A DNA stretch of 64,000 nt from Krasilnikovia cinnamomea (GTDB lineage Bacteria; Actinomycetota; Actinomycetes; Mycobacteriales; Micromonosporaceae), in the NCBI RefSeq assembly GCF_004217545.1, contig NZ_SHKY01000001.1, positions 5,208,001 through 5,272,000 on the forward strand. Direction: 5' to 3'. The notes under the pieces are model-generated. The model did not search any database and was not told the DNA's origin. It saw only the letters and a program-made list of their open reading frames with translations. The translations under genes and the position numbers were made by a program. Of this stretch, positions 16,869-27,680 are shown in pieces (within the stretch, counting starts at the first letter, position 1; every line of letters starts with the position of its first letter).

Positions 16869-19787
16869 ATGAGACCGTTGTCAGCACCGTCGCTGAACCG
16901 GCGGTGGGGGGCAGCAGCCGCCGGCGTCGTCCTGCTTGCGGGGTTACTCCCCGCCCAGGCGGACGCCGCACCCAAACCCAGGAGCGCCGCGGGCGCTGCG
17001 GACAAGCCCAGCAATGGCGAGGCACTCGCGAACTACGACTCGCGGGACTACCTGAACCCGCCCGCCGCGAAGCCCGCGGTCACCACGAAAGCCGCCGGCG
17101 TCGCCGCGCAGCGCCTGACCGCCGCCGCCAAGCCCGGCAGCCCGGCCCGCAAGCTGCGCCACAAGCTCGGCGTCCAGGGCATCGTCGACCTCGACCGGGC
17201 CACGGGTACCCCGCGCCGCGTCACCAAGCTCGACGGTTTCCTGACCGGGCCCAGCCGCAAGCGGCCCGAAGCCATCGCCCGCGCCTACGTCAAGGCGAAC
17301 GCGGACGTATTCGGCCTCAGCGCGACGGCCGTCGATGATCTTACACTGCGAAAGGACTACGTCGACATCGAGGGCACCCACCACCTCAGCTTCATCCAGA
17401 GCGTGGACGGCGTGCCGGTGTTCGGCAACGGCATCAAGGCGCACGTCGCCAAGGACGGCCGTCTCGTCCAGGTCGACGGCTCCCCGCTGGCCGCGCTGCC
17501 CAGCGCCCCGGGCACGGCCACGCTGACCGCCGAGAAGGCGCGCGCCGCCGCGGTCGGCAACGTCTTCGGCGACTCGAACGCCAAGGTCGTCACCCGCGGC
17601 GCCGGCGCCACGAAGACCACCACGTTCTCGGACAACGGCTCCGCGAAGCTGGTCATGTTCCAGACCGCGGCCGGGCCCCGCCTGGCGTGGCAGACCGTCG
17701 CGATGGACGAGGGCTACATCCACGTCATCGACGCGCAGGACGGCACGATCCTGTTCCGGCAGAGCACGGTAGCCAAGGACAGCGGCCTGGCCTGGCCGAA
17801 CTACCCGGGCGCCCCGTCGGGCGGCAAGCAGGTCACGGTCGACTTCGGCAAGTGGCTGCCGAACAACTCGCCGAAGCTGGCCGGCAACGTCGCGCACGTC
17901 TACACCGACGTCAACGACGACAATGTGGCCAACCCGAGCGAAGAGGTCGCACCGTCGGGCAAGCGCAGCTTCAAGTACCCGTTCACGGACTTCACCGCGC
18001 AGGTGGGCGGCGCGTGTACCGCGGCGTTCCAGTGCTCCTGGGACCCGAAGGTGCCCTACTCGTGGCAGAAGAACCGTGGCCAGAACGCCACCCAGCTCTT
18101 CACCTTCCTCGGCACCTTCCACGACCACCTGAACGCCCGGCCGATCGGCTTCACCCGCGCCGCGGGCAACTTCGAGGCGGTCGACGACGACGCGGTGCAG
18201 GGCCAGGCCCTGGACGGCGCGGACACCGCCAACGGCCTGCCGGACCGCGACCACGTCAACAACGCGAACATGAACACCCCGCCGGACGGCACCCCGCCGG
18301 TCATGCAGATGTACCTGTTCCCGAACCCGAACCCGGACCCCAACCTCCCGCCGGACCCGTTCATCCCCAGCAACTCCGGTGACGAGGCAGCAATCGTCTA
18401 CCACGAGTACACCCACGGCCTGTCGAACCGTCTCGTGGTCGACGCGAACGGCGTCTCGACCCTGGGCACGGTGCAGGCGGGCTCCATGGGCGAGGCCTGG
18501 AGCGACTGGTACGCCATGGACTACCTGGCGTCGCAGGGCTACGAGAAGGACACCGCCAAGGACGGCGAACTGCAGATCGGCAAGTACGTCGCCGGTGGCG
18601 GCCCGTTCCGCAGCGAGGCCCTGGACTGCGCGGTCGGCAGCACGGCACAGAACTGCACCGGGACCGAGGGCTCCGGCCCGGGCGGCTACACGTACGGCGA
18701 CTTCGGCAAGATCGCCGATGGTCCGGAGGTGCATGCGGACGGTGAGATCTGGGCGCAGACCCTGTGGGACCTGCGCAAGGCGATCGGCAGCAGCAAGGCC
18801 CGGTCGCTGGTGACCCGGGCGATGGAGCTGTCCCCGGCGAACCCGTCGTTCCTGGACGAGCGCAACTCGATCCTGCAGGCCGACCTCGTGGTCAACGGTG
18901 GCCAGCTGCAGAAGACAATCTGGAAGGTGTTCGCCAAGCGCGGCATGGGCTTCTTCGCCGGTGCCGTGGACGGCGACGACGCCGAGGTGGTCGAGGACTT
19001 CTCGATGCCGCCCGCGGCCAACACCCCGCGCGGCACGGTGACCGGAAAGGTCGCCGACACCGACACCGGTGCGGCGGTGGCCGGGGCGACCGTCGGCTTC
19101 GGCGGGCACACCTCGGGCTTCGGCAACGACTACCTGGCCACGACGGCGGCCGACGGTACGTACACGATCAGTGGCGTGCTGCCGGGCACCTACCCCAAGG
19201 TGTTCGCCAAGGGCGCCGGGTTCGACTCCGTGGTCAAGACGGTCTCCGTCGGCGCCCGGACGAACACGGTCGACTGGGCGTTGCGCCGCGACTGGGCCGC
19301 CATCGCGGGCGGTAGCAGCGTGGTCAGCGCCACGGGCCCGGACTACACCGAGTTCGGCTGCGGCCCGAAGCACCTGTTCGACCAGTCGTACGGCTCCGGC
19401 TGGGGTTCCGACGTGACGGGTCCGGACGGCTTCAACGTGGTGCTCAAGCTGCCGCGGGCGGTGGACATCGCCGAACTGACCCTGGACGCGACCGCGACCT
19501 GCGGTGACGCCGGGAGCGCCTCGACCGGCAAGTTCCGGATCGAGACGTCGGCCGACGGTGCCGCGTGGACCGTGGCCGCCACGGGCCAGTTCACCGCGGC
19601 CAACCGCGGCCTGGCCAACCCGGTGCCGCTGACCGCGGGCAAGACCGGTGTGCAGTTCCTGCGTTACACGATGCTCTCGAGCCAGGCGCAGGACCTGGGC
19701 GTGTGCACCACGCCGGACGCGCCGTACAGCGGCTGCAAGTTCATGGACTCGACGGAGCTCGCCATCTACGGCGCCCCCTCCGCCTGA
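16869..19787 (+). CDS. Secreted M36 (fungalysin-like) zinc metalloprotease, copy 2
   Basis: A 972-aa paralogue of the preceding gene with the same domain order: signal peptide (cleavage after AQADA), propeptide (THHLSFIQSVDGVPVFGNGI), M36 domain with HEYTH at residue 512 and GSMGEAWSDWY, regulatory-like beta-sandwich (RGTVTGKVADTDTGAAVAG) and a C-terminal discoidin-like domain with conserved Cys (TATCGDAGSAS). An insert NPNPDPNLPPDP lies before the zinc motif. The first 31 codons differ from copy 1 at only about four bases. Residue 26 is a TTA leucine codon (16944-16946) where copies 1 and 3 have CTA. It likely acts as a secreted zymogen protease. Confidence 0.92.
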   Translation: MRPLSAPSLNRRWGAAAAGVVLLAGLLPAQADAAPKPRSAAGAADKPSNGEALANYDSRDYLNPPAAKPAVTTKAAGVAAQRLTAAAKPGSPARKLRHKLGVQGIVDLDRATGTPRRVTKLDGFLTGPSRKRPEAIARAYVKANADVFGLSATAVDDLTLRKDYVDIEGTHHLSFIQSVDGVPVFGNGIKAHVAKDGRLVQVDGSPLAALPSAPGTATLTAEKARAAAVGNVFGDSNAKVVTRGAGATKTTTFSDNGSAKLVMFQTAAGPRLAWQTVAMDEGYIHVIDAQDGTILFRQSTVAKDSGLAWPNYPGAPSGGKQVTVDFGKWLPNNSPKLAGNVAHVYTDVNDDNVANPSEEVAPSGKRSFKYPFTDFTAQVGGACTAAFQCSWDPKVPYSWQKNRGQNATQLFTFLGTFHDHLNARPIGFTRAAGNFEAVDDDAVQGQALDGADTANGLPDRDHVNNANMNTPPDGTPPVMQMYLFPNPNPDPNLPPDPFIPSNSGDEAAIVYHEYTHGLSNRLVVDANGVSTLGTVQAGSMGEAWSDWYAMDYLASQGYEKDTAKDGELQIGKYVAGGGPFRSEALDCAVGSTAQNCTGTEGSGPGGYTYGDFGKIADGPEVHADGEIWAQTLWDLRKAIGSSKARSLVTRAMELSPANPSFLDERNSILQADLVVNGGQLQKTIWKVFAKRGMGFFAGAVDGDDAEVVEDFSMPPAANTPRGTVTGKVADTDTGAAVAGATVGFGGHTSGFGNDYLATTAADGTYTISGVLPGTYPKVFAKGAGFDSVVKTVSVGARTNTVDWALRRDWAAIAGGSSVVSATGPDYTEFGCGPKHLFDQSYGSGWGSDVTGPDGFNVVLKLPRAVDIAELTLDATATCGDAGSASTGKFRIETSADGAAWTVAATGQFTAANRGLANPVPLTAGKTGVQFLRYTMLSSQAQDLGVCTTPDAPYSGCKFMDSTELAIYGAPSA

Positions 19788-19798
19788 TCCGCGAGCAA

Positions 19799-19836
19799 CC
19801 ACCGGCCCGTCCCGTGCTCACGGGGCGGGCCGGTGG
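19799..19836 (+). terminator. Terminator after M36 copy 2
   Basis: CCACCGGCCCG (19799-19809) pairs with CGGGCCGGTGG (19826-19836), with further internal pairing (CCCGT/ACGGG). There is no T-tract. The outer stem is identical to the one after copy 3, so this hairpin was part of the duplicated unit. Confidence 0.8.
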
Positions 19837-19862
19837 CGTTCCTACGCAGGTGAGAACACGGA

Positions 19863-20023
19863 CACGTACATCTCGACTACATAAAGAAACATGTAGCTGT
19901 ATGGATCTTTGCCTCCCGGACAAAGATGATCACCGATCAACGGGCCACAGACGTGGGGTGGAATCGGCGCGGGGCACCAGGCTTGGCGAGGGTTCCACCC
20001 GAGCCCGGCCGAGAGGGGCCTTG
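19863..20023 (+). promoter_or_regulatory. Conserved leader/promoter block of the third M36 gene
   Basis: This is the third version of the shared block: an ACGTACATCTCGACTACATA core at 19864-19883 then AAGAAAC, a GGGCCACAGACGTGGGGTGG hairpin motif, a CCACC able to pair with GGTGG, and GAGAGGGGCC before ATG 20024. The TCTAGTTAT stretch of copies 1 and 2 is not kept. Confidence 0.5.
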
Positions 20024-22939
20024 ATGAGACCGTTGTCAACACCGTCGCTGAACCGGCGGTGGGGGGCAGCAGCCGCGGGCGTCGTCCTACTCGCGGGGCT
20101 ACTCCCCGCCCAGGCGTACGCCGCCGCACCGAAGCCGAAGGGTGCCGTGGGCGGCGCCTCGGGCGAGACCGGCGAGGAACTCGCCAACTACGACTCGCGT
20201 GAATCACTGAACGTCACTGCTGCCAGGCCCGAGGTCGCGGCCAGGAGCGCGGGCGTCGCGGCGCAGCGCCTGGCCGCCGCGGCCAAGCCGGGCAGCCCGG
20301 CGCGCAAGCTGCGCGACCAGCTCGGCGTGCAGGGCATCGTCGACATCGACAACGCCACGGGTACGCCCCGGCGGGTCGCCCGGCTCGACGGTTTCCTCAC
20401 CACCGCCAGCCGCAAGAAGCCAGAGGCCGTCGCGCTCGACTACGTCAAGGCGCACTCCGACGTCTTCGGTCTCAGCGCCGCCGCGGTCGACCAGCTGCAG
20501 CTGCGCAAGGACTACGTCGATGTCGCCGGTACCCACCACCTCAGCTTCATCCAGAGCGTGGACGGCGTGCCGGTGTTCGGCAACGGCCTCAAGGCGCACG
20601 TCACCAAGGACGGACGCCTCGTCCAGGTCGACGGCTCGCCGCTGGCCGCGCTGCCCGGCACCCCGGGCAAGGCCGCGCTGAGCGCCGAGAAGGCCCGCGC
20701 CACCGCGGTCGACAACGTCTTCGGTGACTCCCGGGCCACGGTCGTCGCACCCGCCGCGGGCGCGACCCAGGCCACCACGTTCTCGGACAAGGGCTCGGCG
20801 AAGCTGGTCATGTTCCAGACCGCGGCCGGTCCGCGCCTGGCCTGGCGGGTCCTCGCGATGGACGAGGGCTGGATCCACGTCGTCGACGCCCAGAACGGCA
20901 CGGTCCTGTTCCGGCAGAGCATCGTCGCCCACCGCGACAACGGCCTGGCCTGGCCCAACTACCCCGGCTCACCGTCCGGCGGCAAGCAGGTCCCGGTCAA
21001 CCTGAACAAGTGGCTGCCGAAGGACTCGCCGAAGCTGGCGGGCAACGTCGCGCACGTCTACGCGGACGTCAACGACGACAACAAGGCCAACCCGGACGAG
21101 GAGATCGCCCCGGCGGGCGAGAACAACTGGAAGTTCCCGTTCACGGACTTCAGCGCGCAGGTGGGCGGCAAGTGCTCCGCGGTGTACCAGTGCTCGTGGG
21201 ACCCGAAGGTGCCGTACTCCTGGCAGAAGAACCGCAGCCAGGGCGCGGTGCAGATGTACTACTTCATCGGCAAGTTCCACGATCACCTGGCCGCGCGCCC
21301 GATCGGCTTCGGCCGGTCCGCGGGCAACTTCGAGGCGGTCGACGGCGACGCGGTGCAGGGTCAGGCCCTCGACGGGGCCGACTCGGGCAACGGCCTGCCC
21401 GACCGGCAGCACCTCAACAACGCCAACATGAGCACCCCGCCGGACGGCACCCCGCCGGTCATGCAGATGTTCCTGTACTCGGACCCGGCGCACCCGACCG
21501 CTCCGTACATCGCCGCGAACTCCGGCGACGAGTCCGAGACGGTGTATCACGAGTACGCGCACGGCCTGTCCAACCGCCTCGTGGTCGACGCCAGTGGCGA
21601 CTCGACGCTGGGCGCGGTGCAGTCCGGCGCGATGGGTGAGGCCTGGAGCGACTGGTACGCGTTCGACCTGCTGGTCAGCGAGGGCCACATGCCGGACACC
21701 AAGGCCGAGGGCGACGTGGTGGTCGGCAAGTACGTCGCCGCGGGCCTCAACCGCGTGCGCAGTGAGGGCCTGGACTGCAAGGTCGGCAGCACCTCGGCGC
21801 TGTGCCCGGGCACCCCGGGCGCGGGCCCCGGCGGCTACACGTACGGCGACTTCGCCAAGGTCCGCGGCAAGCAGGAGGTGCACGCGGACGGCGAGATCTG
21901 GGCCCAGACCCTGTGGGACCTGCGCGACGCGATCGGCAGCGCCAAGTCCCGGTCCCTGGTGACGCGGGCGATGGAGCTTTCCCCCGCGAACCCGTCGTTC
22001 CTCGACGAGCGCAACTCGATCCTGCAGGCCGACCTCGTCGTCAACGGCGGCCGGCTGCAGAAGAAGATCTGGCAGGTGTTCGCGCGCCGCGGCATGGGCT
22101 ACTTCGCCGGTGCCATCGACGGTGACGACTTCCGCCCCGTCGAGGACTTCTCGATGCCGCCCGCGGCCGACACCCCGCGCGGCACCGTGACGGGCAAGAT
22201 CACCGACGGCCAGACCGGTGCGGCCCTGGCCGGGGCGACGGTCGCCTTCGGCGGCCACACCTCCGGCTTCGCCGGCGACTACGTCGCCACCACCGGGGCC
22301 GACGGCACGTACACGATCAGTGACGTGCTGCCCGGCACCTACCCCAAGGTGTTCGCCAAGGGCGCCGGATACGACTCCGTGGTCAAGACGCTCTCCGTCG
22401 GCGCCCGGGCGAACGTGGTCGACTGGCCGATGCGCCGTGACTGGGCGTCGACCAGTGGTGGCAGCAGCGTCGTGACCGCCACCGGCCCGGACTACACCCA
22501 GTACGGCTGTGGCCCGAAGCACCTGTTCGACCTGTCGTACGGCTCGGGCTGGGGCTCGGACATCGTCAAGGACGGCACCGGACAGGCGGTGGTGCTGAAG
22601 CTGCCGCGGGCGGTCGACATCGCCGAGCTGACCCTGGACGCGACCGCCACCTGCGGCGACGCCGGCACCGCGTCGACCGGCAGGTTCCGGATCGAGACGT
22701 CGGCCGACGGCGCCGCCTGGACGGTGGCCGCCGAGGGGCAGTTCACCGAGGCCAACTGGAACAAGGCCAACCCGGTGCCGCTGACCGCGGGCCGGACCGG
22801 CGTGCAGTTCCTCCGGTACACGATGCTCTCGACCCAGGCGCAGGACCAGAACCTGTGCACCTCGGATGACGCGCCGTACAGCGGCTGCGAATTCATGGAC
22901 TCGACGGAGCTCGCCATCTACGGCGACCCCTCCGCCTGA
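20024..22939 (+). CDS. Secreted M36 (fungalysin-like) zinc metalloprotease, copy 3
   Basis: A protein of 971 aa, the third tandem paralogue. The domains are those of copies 1 and 2: signal peptide ending near AQAYAAA, propeptide, M36 domain, beta-sandwich (RGTVTGKITDGQTGAALAG) and discoidin-like C-terminus. The zinc motif is HEYAH (H509) rather than HEYTH, still a valid HExxH, and the Glu ligand is in GAMGEAWSDWY. ATG 20024 was chosen because it aligns with the other two starts and follows GAGAGGGG; the open frame extends upstream to 19565 without similarity to the others. Copies 2 and 3 resemble each other more than copy 1 (shared GPDYT...CGPKHLFD and SYGSGWGSD). Confidence 0.92.
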   Translation: MRPLSTPSLNRRWGAAAAGVVLLAGLLPAQAYAAAPKPKGAVGGASGETGEELANYDSRESLNVTAARPEVAARSAGVAAQRLAAAAKPGSPARKLRDQLGVQGIVDIDNATGTPRRVARLDGFLTTASRKKPEAVALDYVKAHSDVFGLSAAAVDQLQLRKDYVDVAGTHHLSFIQSVDGVPVFGNGLKAHVTKDGRLVQVDGSPLAALPGTPGKAALSAEKARATAVDNVFGDSRATVVAPAAGATQATTFSDKGSAKLVMFQTAAGPRLAWRVLAMDEGWIHVVDAQNGTVLFRQSIVAHRDNGLAWPNYPGSPSGGKQVPVNLNKWLPKDSPKLAGNVAHVYADVNDDNKANPDEEIAPAGENNWKFPFTDFSAQVGGKCSAVYQCSWDPKVPYSWQKNRSQGAVQMYYFIGKFHDHLAARPIGFGRSAGNFEAVDGDAVQGQALDGADSGNGLPDRQHLNNANMSTPPDGTPPVMQMFLYSDPAHPTAPYIAANSGDESETVYHEYAHGLSNRLVVDASGDSTLGAVQSGAMGEAWSDWYAFDLLVSEGHMPDTKAEGDVVVGKYVAAGLNRVRSEGLDCKVGSTSALCPGTPGAGPGGYTYGDFAKVRGKQEVHADGEIWAQTLWDLRDAIGSAKSRSLVTRAMELSPANPSFLDERNSILQADLVVNGGRLQKKIWQVFARRGMGYFAGAIDGDDFRPVEDFSMPPAADTPRGTVTGKITDGQTGAALAGATVAFGGHTSGFAGDYVATTGADGTYTISDVLPGTYPKVFAKGAGYDSVVKTLSVGARANVVDWPMRRDWASTSGGSSVVTATGPDYTQYGCGPKHLFDLSYGSGWGSDIVKDGTGQAVVLKLPRAVDIAELTLDATATCGDAGTASTGRFRIETSADGAAWTVAAEGQFTEANWNKANPVPLTAGRTGVQFLRYTMLSTQAQDQNLCTSDDAPYSGCEFMDSTELAIYGDPSA

Positions 22940-22947
22940 TCCGCTGA

Positions 22948-22983
22948 CCACCGGCCCGTCCCGTACCTGGGGCGGGCCGGTGG
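22948..22983 (+). terminator. Terminator after M36 copy 3
   Basis: CCACCGGCCCG (22948-22958) pairs with CGGGCCGGTGG (22973-22983) around a 14-base loop. The same outer stem follows copy 2. Confidence 0.8.
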
Positions 22984-23027
22984 TATACCGGTTACCCCGC
23001 CGTCACGGCACCCGGTACCATGCACAC

Positions 23028-23066
23028 ATGGCCCGGTCGCTTCTGCTCCTTACACAGCCGTGCTGA
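23028..23066 (+). CDS. Leucine-rich leader peptide of leuS (MARSLLLLTQPC)
   Basis: A 12-codon ORF holds four consecutive Leu codons (CTT CTG CTC CTT), 96 bases before leuS and immediately before an attenuator. A TACCAT box at 23016-23021 lies about 6 bases upstream of the ATG, so the peptide may be translated from a leaderless mRNA. Ribosome stalling at the Leu codons when charged tRNA-Leu is scarce would alter folding of the downstream RNA. Attenuators with leader peptides before leuS have been predicted in some Streptomyces. Confidence 0.8.
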   Translation: MARSLLLLTQPC

Positions 23067-23117
23067 CCCGTCGGTAGACGACAGCACGGCGCCCCCTCCT
23101 GCGTGAGGGGCTTTTTT
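23057..23117 (+). promoter_or_regulatory. Transcription attenuator of leuS
   Basis: Stem A is a perfect 9-bp helix, GCCGTGCTG (23057-23065) with CAGCACGGC (23082-23090); its 5' arm overlaps the last codons of the leader peptide. Stem B is the terminator, CCCCTC (23093-23098) with GAGGGG (23105-23110), followed by C and six Ts (23112-23117). The layout matches classical ribosome-mediated attenuation, although I did not find one unambiguous antiterminator pairing. Confidence 0.75.
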
Positions 23118-23162
23118 GTGCCCTGAAGCAGGCCGACCCCGTCCACGACTTCCGCGAACGAG

Positions 23163-25991
<2,829 letters not shown>

Positions 25992-26005
25992 CCCTTCCGA
26001 CGGAG

Positions 26006-26040
26006 ACGGCCCGCCGCGACGTGTGCGCGGCGGGCCGTTC
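26006..26040. terminator. Strong hairpin terminator after leuS
   Basis: A perfect 13-bp inverted repeat, ACGGCCCGCCGCG (26006-26018) with CGCGGCGGGCCGT (26026-26038), followed by TC. It lies between leuS and the convergent TVP38-family gene and may work in both directions. Confidence 0.85.
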
Positions 26041-26142
26041 CGTATCTGCCTGTCTGGCCGAGCTTGGCGTTTTGTCCGCTGGGTTGCCGTTTGTGCGAGC
26101 GAGGCTCCGGCCGAGGCGTTGGTGCGGTGAGCCTGGCGTACG

Positions 26143-26910
26143 TCAGGCGGGGGCGGCGGTTGCCAGGGCGGCGGTGGCCGCGGCCTGGCGGCGGTTGGCC
26201 AGGCGCCAGCGCAGCACGATCGCCCCGGTGAGCGCGAACCCGATGATCGCGGGCGTCAGGGTCAGCGCGTTCATCTTGCCGGGGGCCGTGACGGCCGCAC
26301 CGAGCACGGCGTACGAGATCGTGGAGGGGACCGCGGCCAGCGTGGTGCCGAGCAGGTAGCGCTTGCGGCACACCGACGTCGTGCCGTAGGCGTAGCCGAC
26401 CAGGCCGTACGGGGCCAACGGCAGGAAGCGGACCAGCAGCACCGCGGAGAGCCCGCGCCGGTTCAGCCAGCCGTCGAGCTGGGCCATCTTGCTGCCCGCC
26501 CGCGCGCCGAGGAACCCTCGGCCGGCCCACCGGCCGAGGTAGTAGGTGGCGACCGCCGCGAGGACGGCCGCGGCCAGCGCGGTGACCGAGCCGGTGGCCG
26601 GGCCCAGCAGGGCGCCGCACGCCATGGTGATCGCGGTGCGGGGGACCAGGACGGAGAGCAGGAACCCGCCGAGGATGGCGATGGCGACCGCCGCGATCGG
26701 GCCGAGCGCGAGGACGGAGTGGGCGATGGCCTGCAACGGCAGCAGCGCGGCGGCGGCGGCGAGGGCCGCGACGGCGACGGCGAGGACACCGAAACGCACC
26801 AGGCGGTGACGGCGGCCGGGGCCGGGTTCGGGCTGCGGCACGGAGGTCGGCTGAGTGGCCTGAGGGTCCGCGGGGTGCGCGCCCCGCGGGGCGATCAGGA
26901 TGTCAGTCAT
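26143..26910 (-). CDS. TVP38/TMEM64 (DedA-like) integral membrane protein
   Basis: A protein of 255 aa with a cytoplasmic N-terminus and about six hydrophobic segments, including LVRFGVLAVAVAALAAAAALLP, IAAVAIAILGGFLLSVLVPRTAITMA and SVTALAAAVLAAVATYYLG. The family core (FLGARAGSKMAQLDGWLNRRGLSAVLLVRFLPLAPYGLVGYAYG) is clear. Family members are membrane proteins linked in some organisms to lipid scrambling or transport; the role here is unknown. It follows gatD on the same strand after 56 bases, so it could be the last gene of a murT-gatD unit. Confidence 0.85.
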   Translation of the reverse strand: MTDILIAPRGAHPADPQATQPTSVPQPEPGPGRRHRLVRFGVLAVAVAALAAAAALLPLQAIAHSVLALGPIAAVAIAILGGFLLSVLVPRTAITMACGALLGPATGSVTALAAAVLAAVATYYLGRWAGRGFLGARAGSKMAQLDGWLNRRGLSAVLLVRFLPLAPYGLVGYAYGTTSVCRKRYLLGTTLAAVPSTISYAVLGAAVTAPGKMNALTLTPAIIGFALTGAIVLRWRLANRRQAAATAALATAAPA

Positions 26911-26966
26911 GCAGCGTGCCGCTCCAGTCTCGTTGCCGGTCGAGGACTAGGTGGTGCTGGTGCTGG

Positions 26967-27680
26967 TCAGGTGCCCGCCGCGGCGAGCCGTTCGCTCCGG
27001 AGCCGGTCGGCCCAGGTGTCATCCAGGGGCACGAGACTATCGGCGCCGATCGCCCATCTCAGGAGCAGATCGGCTATCGCTGGGTTGCGGGCCAGCGCGG
27101 GGCCGTGGGCGTACGTGCCGAGGATCTTCCCGGCCCACGCGCCCTCGGTGCGCCCGTCGTTGCCGATGCCGGCGGTGACGCGGGCCAGCGGGGCGACCCC
27201 GGGACCGAGATGCGTACGGCCGCCGTGGTTCTCGAAGCCGGTCAGCGGGGGCAGGCCCAGCCGCGGGTCGATGTCGCCGCGGACCTCGCCGACCGCGCGG
27301 GTCTCGCCCCGGTCCGAGGTGATGTCGAGCAGGCCGAGCCCGGCACACCGGGTGCCCTTGGCGAAGAACGACTCGCCGAACAGCTGGTAGCCGGCGCAGA
27401 TGGCCAGCACCGCGGCGCCCTGGCCGACCGCGCGGTGCAGCCCGCCGTCCGCGATGAGCCGCTGCGCCGCGAGGGCCTGCGGGCCGTCCTCCCCGCCGCC
27501 GATGAGATAGATGTCGGCGGTGGTGGGCATGGGCTGGTCCGAGCGGACCTCGTAGGTCTCGACCCCGATGCCGCGCAGGGCGGCTCGGCGGGCGAGGATC
27601 AGCAGGTTGCCCCGGTCGCCGTACGTCGACAGCAGGTCGGGGTAGATCCACACGATCCGCAGCGTGCTCTCAGTCGACAC
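26967..27680 (-). CDS. gatD: Lipid II isoglutaminyl synthase glutaminase subunit GatD
   Basis: Class I-type glutamine amidotransferase of 237 aa. The nucleophile is in VLAICAGYQLFGESFF, the catalytic His is in LGTYAHGPALARNP, and DIYLIGGGEDGPQ lies upstream. With MurT it releases ammonia from Gln and amidates the D-Glu of lipid II. I chose GTG 27680 (VSTESTLRIVWIYPD), which has GGAG 8 bases upstream and overlaps the murT end by 11 bases; an ATG at 27701 would add 7 residues. The overlap implies translational coupling with murT, as expected for subunits of one enzyme. Confidence 0.93.
   Translation of the reverse strand: MSTESTLRIVWIYPDLLSTYGDRGNLLILARRAALRGIGVETYEVRSDQPMPTTADIYLIGGGEDGPQALAAQRLIADGGLHRAVGQGAAVLAICAGYQLFGESFFAKGTRCAGLGLLDITSDRGETRAVGEVRGDIDPRLGLPPLTGFENHGGRTHLGPGVAPLARVTAGIGNDGRTEGAWAGKILGTYAHGPALARNPAIADLLLRWAIGADSLVPLDDTWADRLRSERLAAAGT

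Noticed and set aside
21548..21562. HEYAH in M36 copy 3 as an inactivating change
   Set aside because: The zinc-binding motif is HExxH; Thr-to-Ala at a variable position leaves both His and the Glu in place.
13741..22951. Long - strand open frames opposite the M36 genes
   Set aside because: They mirror the codon bias of the proteases (Arg/Val/His-rich, no domain) and recur opposite all three paralogues, as expected for shadow frames.
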